Shown here: positions 59,754-64,000 of the stretch, piece after piece
Layout: each line of letters opens with the position of its first letter
Position numbering within the stretch: the first letter of the stretch is position 1
DNA from: DATFBY01 sp035253585
GTDB lineage: Bacteria; Gemmatimonadota; Gemmatimonadetes; Gemmatimonadales; Gemmatimonadaceae
DNA length: 64,000 bases
NCBI GenBank assembly: GCA_035253585.1
Contig: DATFBY010000094.1
Coordinates: 10,585-74,584, forward strand
Direction: 5' to 3'
Translations under genes and position numbers: made by a program
The notes under the pieces: generated by a model
What the model saw: the letters and a program-made list of their open reading frames with translations, nothing else
What the model was told of the DNA's origin: nothing
Databases searched by the model: none

Positions 59754-60672
59754 ATCGAGCGACAGCGCGGACCTACTGGTCATCTGCGGGCCGACCGGCG
59801 CCGGCAAATCCGCGATCGCAATGGCGCTCGCCGAGTCGCGCGACGTTGCGATCATCTCGGCCGATTCTCGGCAGATCTATCGCGGCTTCGACATCGGCAC
59901 GGCCAAGCCCACCGATGCGGAACGTGAGCGTGTCCCGCACTTCGGCGTCGATGTCGTCGAGCCCACCGAGCGGTACTCGGCGGCATCGTGGGCCGCGGGC
60001 GCGACCGAGTGGATTAAAGGCGCGCGCGCGACGGGCCGAGTTCCGCTGATCGTGGGTGGGACTGGCTTTTACATCCGTTCGCTCGTCGAGCCGCTGTTCA
60101 CCGAGCCGCCGCTCGATCAGCAGCGGCTGACCGCGCTCCGTGAGAAGATCGCGCCAATGCCGACCGCGGAGCTGCGCCGCTGGGTAAAACGACTCGACCC
60201 CGCACGCTCACATCTCGGTCGCGCGCAGCTGGCGCGAGCGGTAGAGGTTGCCATGCTTACCGGAACCGCGCTGTCCGCATGGCACGCGCGTGCGCCGGGC
60301 GCGCCGCGGCGTTCGGCACGGTATCTTGTCGTCGATCCTGGGTCTAGCCTGCGGTCTCGCATCGAGACGCGTCTTCACGACATGATGCGAGCGGGATGGG
60401 AGGAGGAGGTCGCGGCACTCGACGCCGGCATTCCAGACGATGCGCCGGCCTGGAACGCGAGCGGGTATCGCGCCATGCGCGATCTGGTCAGAGGAAAGGT
60501 ATCCCGAGCGGAAGCGATCGACCGCGCGTTCGTGGATACACGGCAGTACGCAAAGCGCCAGCGCACGTGGTTCCGTCATCAACTGCCATCGGGAAGTGTG
60601 ACCAAGGTCGATCCTGCGGCGCCTGACAACCTGGATGTGGCGCGGCGATGGCTCGAGAGCGGAGGAGAGTGA
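59740..60672 (+). CDS. miaA: tRNA dimethylallyltransferase
   Basis: Adds an isopentenyl group to A37 of tRNAs reading UNN codons. It has 310 residues. The P-loop is ICGPTGAGKSAIAMALAE near residue 15, followed by IISADSRQIYRGFDIGTAKP and VGGTGFYIRSL. A late RQYAKRQRTWFRHQ is conserved. The start is TTG 59740 within mutL, placing the conserved P-loop at a normal distance from the N-terminus. mutL-miaA is a common neighbourhood. Confidence 0.94.
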   Translation: MDGAESSDSADLLVICGPTGAGKSAIAMALAESRDVAIISADSRQIYRGFDIGTAKPTDAERERVPHFGVDVVEPTERYSAASWAAGATEWIKGARATGRVPLIVGGTGFYIRSLVEPLFTEPPLDQQRLTALREKIAPMPTAELRRWVKRLDPARSHLGRAQLARAVEVAMLTGTALSAWHARAPGAPRRSARYLVVDPGSSLRSRIETRLHDMMRAGWEEEVAALDAGIPDDAPAWNASGYRAMRDLVRGKVSRAEAIDRAFVDTRQYAKRQRTWFRHQLPSGSVTKVDPAAPDNLDVARRWLESGGE

Positions 60673-60676
60673 CGCA

Positions 60677-61807
60677 GTGAACATCGGCATCACGTGCTAT
60701 CCGACGTACGGAGGTTCTGGCGCGGTCGCCACCGAGCTCGGTATCGCGCTCGCCGCTCGAGGGCACGAGGTGCACTTCATCACGTACCAGCAGCCGTTTC
60801 GGCTCCCCTCGTTCTTGCCGCGCGTGTACTTCCACGAAGTGGACGTCGTGCGGTATCCGCTCTTCGAGTATCCGCCGTACGACCTCGCGCTCGCAGTTCG
60901 CATGCACGAAGTCGTGCGCGAGTACGGAGTCGAGCTGCTGCACGCGCACTATGCAATTCCGCACGCGACTAGCGCGTGGATCACGCGCGAGATGCTTCAG
61001 GATCGCGGATCGGACGTGCGGATTGCGACGACGTTGCACGGCACGGACATCACCCTCGTCGGGCAGGATCCTTCCTTCCAACCCATCACCAAGTTTTCGA
61101 TCGAGCGTTCCGACGGGCTGACGGCAGTCTCCGAGTACCTCAAGCGCGAGACGTACCAGGCCTTCGGATGCACCGGCTGCGCGGTCGAGGTCATTCACAA
61201 CTTCGTCGACACGACCGTCTACGACCGCACGCGATACCCGCCCATGCTGCGCGAGCTCGTTGGAAACGGCCGCAAGCTCATCATGCACGTGTCGAACTTC
61301 CGCCCGGTGAAACGGGTTCGCGACATCGTGCGCGTCTTCGCGCGCGTACAGAAGAAGATTCCGAGCGCGCTGGTGCTGGTGGGTGACGGCCCCGACCGCG
61401 TCGACGCCGATGAGGAAGCGCGCTCGTTAGGCGTCCGCGACTCGGTGTACTTCCTGGGTAAGCTCGAGGCGGTCGCGCCGCTCCTCTCCAGCGCCGATCT
61501 CTTCCTGCTGCCGAGTACCAACGAGTCCTTCGGATTGAGCGCGCTCGAAGCGCTCGCGTGCGGCGTGCCGGTCGTCGGGTCACGTGTAGGTGGCGTTCCG
61601 GAGGTCGTCCGCGACGGCGAGACCGGCGTGCTCTGCGAAGTCGGTGACGTCGACGGAATGGCGGCGGCGGCGCTCGACATCCTGGGCGATCAATCTACCT
61701 GGACGCGAATGAGCGAGCTGGGTGCTGCCGACTCGCGCAAGCGTTTTTCGCTCCCTGACATCGTAGCCAAGTACGAAGCGTTCTATGAGCGCCTCCTCGC
61801 GCAGTAG
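60677..61807 (+). CDS. bshA: N-acetyl-alpha-D-glucosaminyl L-malate synthase
   Basis: First step of bacillithiol synthesis: joins UDP-GlcNAc and L-malate. From GTG 60677, preceded by GGAGGAGAG, it is 376 residues. It starts MNIGITCYPTYGGSGAVATE, a BshA hallmark, with LHAHYAIPHATSAW and TTLHGTDITLVG, then the GT4 donor site NESFGLSALEALACGVPVVG. The pathway needs bshB and bshC elsewhere. A low-molecular-weight thiol made this way is known in several Gemmatimonadota relatives and Firmicutes. Confidence 0.95.
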   Translation: MNIGITCYPTYGGSGAVATELGIALAARGHEVHFITYQQPFRLPSFLPRVYFHEVDVVRYPLFEYPPYDLALAVRMHEVVREYGVELLHAHYAIPHATSAWITREMLQDRGSDVRIATTLHGTDITLVGQDPSFQPITKFSIERSDGLTAVSEYLKRETYQAFGCTGCAVEVIHNFVDTTVYDRTRYPPMLRELVGNGRKLIMHVSNFRPVKRVRDIVRVFARVQKKIPSALVLVGDGPDRVDADEEARSLGVRDSVYFLGKLEAVAPLLSSADLFLLPSTNESFGLSALEALACGVPVVGSRVGGVPEVVRDGETGVLCEVGDVDGMAAAALDILGDQSTWTRMSELGAADSRKRFSLPDIVAKYEAFYERLLAQ

Positions 61808-62612
61808 TCAGGCGGTCGCCTTCGCACGTCTTGGTCGGTGGCCGAATGCGCTGATTGCCGGCGCAGGGGTGATCGTCGGCGCGTGGTGGGCAGGGGAGGG
61901 GATAATCGAATGGTCAGGCGTGACGCTGGCCGCTCTTGGTGCGTTTTCGTTGGCGTTCGCTGCCTACGCCTGGAACGATGCGGCCGACGTCGACATCGAC
62001 CGGGTTGCGCATCCAAAACGGCCGATCCCGCAAGGGCTGATCACCGTGCAGAGCGCAGGCCGATTCGCGGCCGTAGCCTCGGTTGTCGGTGTCGTGCTCT
62101 CGATGCTCGCTCGCCTGGAGCTCGGCGCACTGGCGCTGGTTGCTGCCGCCGCGATGCGCATCTACAGCCCATCGCTCAAGCGCCGCGGTCTTCCGGGCAA
62201 TGTCGCCGTCGCGTTCCTGGCGTCGCTGCCATTCCTCTGGGGAGCGTGGGCGGTCGACGCACCACAAACGGGTCTCCTTCTCGTGCTCATTGCCGCGCCC
62301 CTTCACTTCGCACGCGAAATCGCCAAGGACCTCGATGATGCCGCGGCCGATGCCGGCTGGCGAAGAACGCTCCCGCTCTCGGCTGGCTATACCGCCGCGC
62401 GGGCGACGATGCTTCTCGCGCTACTGACCTTCGTCGGCATGCTCGTTCCCTTGGCCTCGACCACACCCCTCTTTGCTGTGGCGGCTGTTCCGGCCATCTT
62501 GCTCGCGGCGTTCGCTGCCGTGCGGTCATGGCGCGGTAGCCGTGGCGGTCCCTTGCTGTTCAAGGCGGCGATGCTCTCCGCGATGGCGGCGCTGCTGGTC
62601 TCGCGTGCCTGA
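61785..62612 (+). CDS. UbiA-family prenyltransferase
   Basis: A 275-residue integral membrane enzyme with about eight hydrophobic segments. The aspartate-rich motifs are NDAADVDIDRVAHPKRPIP near residue 65 and DLDDAAADAGWRRTLPL near 185, both expected in UbiA. The sequence is closest in feel to geranylgeranylglycerol-phosphate or digeranylgeranyl transferase-type members. The specific prenyl acceptor cannot be set. It overlaps bshA by 23 bp. Confidence 0.85.
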   Translation: MSASSRSSQAVAFARLGRWPNALIAGAGVIVGAWWAGEGIIEWSGVTLAALGAFSLAFAAYAWNDAADVDIDRVAHPKRPIPQGLITVQSAGRFAAVASVVGVVLSMLARLELGALALVAAAAMRIYSPSLKRRGLPGNVAVAFLASLPFLWGAWAVDAPQTGLLLVLIAAPLHFAREIAKDLDDAAADAGWRRTLPLSAGYTAARATMLLALLTFVGMLVPLASTTPLFAVAAVPAILLAAFAAVRSWRGSRGGPLLFKAAMLSAMAALLVSRA

Positions 62613-62648
62613 CGAGCACACCTCTCCGCATCCCTTCCACAGTCACGG

Positions 62649-63452
62649 ATGACGATCTTTCAGGCGCTGGTGCTCGGCGTGCTCCAGGGGCTCGCCGAGT
62701 TCTTGCCGATCAGTAGCTCCGCGCACCTCGCGCTGGCACCGTGGGTGTTCGGCTGGCCGGCGCCCGGGTTGGCCTTCGACGTCTCGCTGCACGTGGGGAC
62801 GTTGTTGGCCGTCCTGGTGTACTTCGGCCGCGAATGGATTGCGCTGGTGCGCGCGGCAATCGATGTAGTCGTCACGCGCCGCATCGACACCGCGGAGAAG
62901 CGGCTGCTGCTCTTTCTCATCGCGGCGACGATTCCGGGCGGCATAGCCGGTTTGCTGCTAGATGACCTGGCCGAAACCACGTTTCGCGCGCCAGCGCTGA
63001 TCGCCACCAACCTCATCGTCATGGGACTGGTGCTCTGGCTGGTCGATCGAGCGGCGAGGGTGCACCGTCCGCTCGCCGCGATGCAATTCAAGGACGCGGT
63101 GCTGATCGGGCTGGCGCAGGTTTTCGCGTTGGCGCCGGGCGTGTCGCGCTCCGGTGCCACGATCGCGGCCGGCTTGGCACTCGGTCTGGAGCGGGCCAGC
63201 GCGGCACGATTCAGCTTTCTCATGAGCATGCCGATCACGTTGGCGGCGGCCGCGGTGAAGGTGCCTGAGGCAGTGGCGCAGTCGGCGACGCTCACGCCGC
63301 TCGTCGTCGGCGTCATCGCATCCGGAGTGAGTGGATTTCTGGCAATCGCCGTACTGCTCCGCTACGTCTCGCGGCACAACTACGGCATTTTCGCCGTGTA
63401 TCGAGTGCTCCTCGGCCTGACGATTCTCTGGCTCGTGCTGGCTCGTGCCTGA
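62649..63452 (+). CDS. uppP: Undecaprenyl-diphosphatase (UppP/BacA)
   Basis: Recycles the undecaprenyl carrier for peptidoglycan and other envelope polymers. It has 267 residues and about eight membrane segments. It starts GVLQGLAEFLPISSSAHLAL and carries the GVSRSGATIAAGLALGLER motif near residue 172. Full length. Its stop overlaps the birA GTG. Confidence 0.96.
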   Translation: MTIFQALVLGVLQGLAEFLPISSSAHLALAPWVFGWPAPGLAFDVSLHVGTLLAVLVYFGREWIALVRAAIDVVVTRRIDTAEKRLLLFLIAATIPGGIAGLLLDDLAETTFRAPALIATNLIVMGLVLWLVDRAARVHRPLAAMQFKDAVLIGLAQVFALAPGVSRSGATIAAGLALGLERASAARFSFLMSMPITLAAAAVKVPEAVAQSATLTPLVVGVIASGVSGFLAIAVLLRYVSRHNYGIFAVYRVLLGLTILWLVLARA

Positions 63453-64000
63453 CGAGTGGAAGTACGACGGGCACGATGCGGAGTCGTTACGGGCCCTGCT
63501 CGATCTTCCGGCGGTTGTGCTGCGCGAGCGTGTGAGCTCGACGCTCGACATCGCGCATGCATTGGGCGCGTCGGGAACACCGGCTGGAACGCTGATACTC
63601 GCCGACGAGCAGACTGCCGGGCGGGGGAGAGGTGGCCGCTCCTGGGCGTCCGAGAAAGGCGCGGGGATCTGGCTCACGCTGATGGAGCGTCCGGTCGATG
63701 CCGAGTCGATCGAGGTGTTGTCGATCCGTGTTGGGCTTCGCGCCGCCCCAGTGCTCGAGCGACACACGGCAGCGCCCGTATCGCTCAAGTGGCCGAACGA
63801 CCTCTATGTCGGAGAGGGAAAGCTTGCCGGCATCCTGGTCGAAGCGCGCTGGAGGGAATAGCGGCCAGAGTGGGTCGCCATCGGCGTCGGCATCAACGCG
63901 CGGCTGCCTAACGAGTTCGCCGGCGCTTCGTCGCTCGTGCCCGAGACAGATCGCGTGGAAGTACTGGCCGAGCTCGTTCCGGCCATTCGCTCCGCCGCCG
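63445..64000 (+). pseudogene. birA: Biotin protein ligase BirA, interrupted by an in-frame TAG
   Basis: GTG 63445 opens a biotin-protein ligase: LRERVSSTLDIAHALG, the biotin loop AGRGRGGRSWASEKGAGIWL near residue 54 and LKWPNDLYVGEGKLAGILVE near residue 115. At codon 139 (63859-63861) the reading frame hits TAG. The same frame continues at once with RPEWVAIGVGINARLPNEFA, the next conserved block of the family, to the window end. No other defect is visible. The amber codon replaces one residue between two conserved segments. Options are a nonsense mutation, a sequence error, or read-through. The 3' end lies outside the window. Confidence 0.85.

Noticed and set aside
63859..63861. Pyrrolysine or selenocysteine decoding at the birA stop
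   Set aside because: The codon is TAG, so SelB does not apply. Pyrrolysine occurs in methylamine enzymes, and no pyl gene is seen here.
1..64000. CRISPR arrays, insertion sequences, prophage or toxin-antitoxin pairs
   Set aside because: No regularly spaced repeats, transposase, integrase, phage structural gene or TA-like pair is visible in the window.

Overview
This is a high-GC chromosomal window with almost no space between genes. Most neighbours overlap by 1-26 bp, GTG starts are common, and a few starts are TTG. Gene content points to a diderm bacterium: a TonB-dependent cobalamin receptor, an Mla/MCE lipid transporter, and several lipoproteins and signal-peptide proteins. Together with a mannose-type PTS carrying HprK, a bacillithiol glycosyltransferase (BshA), a secretion-domain mini-protein of the NYPNPFNP type and the overall neighbourhoods, this best fits a member of the Gemmatimonadota. 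That assignment is inference from gene content, not from a marker-gene tree. I see no insertion sequence, prophage, CRISPR array or rRNA.

Layout. 1-5.6 kb: the end of purM, an exported protein, then the riboflavin operon ribD-ribE-ribBA-ribH with nusB. 5.6-12.5 kb: a GT4 glycosyltransferase, a hibernation factor, hprK, and a complete mannose-type PTS (EIIA, EIIB, EIIC, EIID, HPr, EI). 12.5-17 kb: metK and ahcY (methyl cycle), a DUF151 nuclease and an anchored exported protein. 17-22 kb: a cobalamin riboswitch followed by btuF-btuC-btuD-btuB. 22-25.6 kb: recO, selB, a secretion-domain mini-protein with its own strong promoter, and a convergent lipoprotein. 25.7-28.8 kb: a four-gene Mla/MCE transporter. 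29-32.5 kb: clpB, tadA and two tRNA-Ser genes. 32.6-40.5 kb: accessory genes, including a multicopper oxidase with its copper sites in an unusual order, two methyltransferases, a DUF2911 protein, an ArsR regulator whose operator covers its own start codon, an AHSA1 protein and a WD40 protein. 40.5-45.3 kb: pyrR-pyrB-pyrC, an aldolase, a coiled-coil zinc-ribbon protein and rpsT. 45.5-50 kb: an M50 protease, scpA-scpB, a pseudouridine synthase and a large unknown Rossmann protein. 50-58 kb: a MoxR/Bat aerotolerance-type operon with fused subunits. 58-64 kb: mutL, miaA, bshA, a UbiA-family enzyme, uppP, and birA interrupted by an in-frame amber codon.

The genes are mostly housekeeping and vitamin or nucleotide metabolism in tightly coupled operons. 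Functional links include the B12 uptake operon near the methyl-cycle genes, and HprK next to the HPr it would phosphorylate.

The most unusual signals are not single genes. First, a degenerate heptamer, GCCTRAC (GTYAGGC on the other strand), is scattered through coding and non-coding DNA in both orientations and forces rare codons such as TTA. Second, a family of 7-bp-period tandem repeats sits at gene junctions and has been absorbed into the ends of ribE, pyrC and a DUF58 gene. Other points worth checking are the reordered multicopper oxidase, an MlaF-type ATPase without the LSGG signature, and the amber codon in birA.
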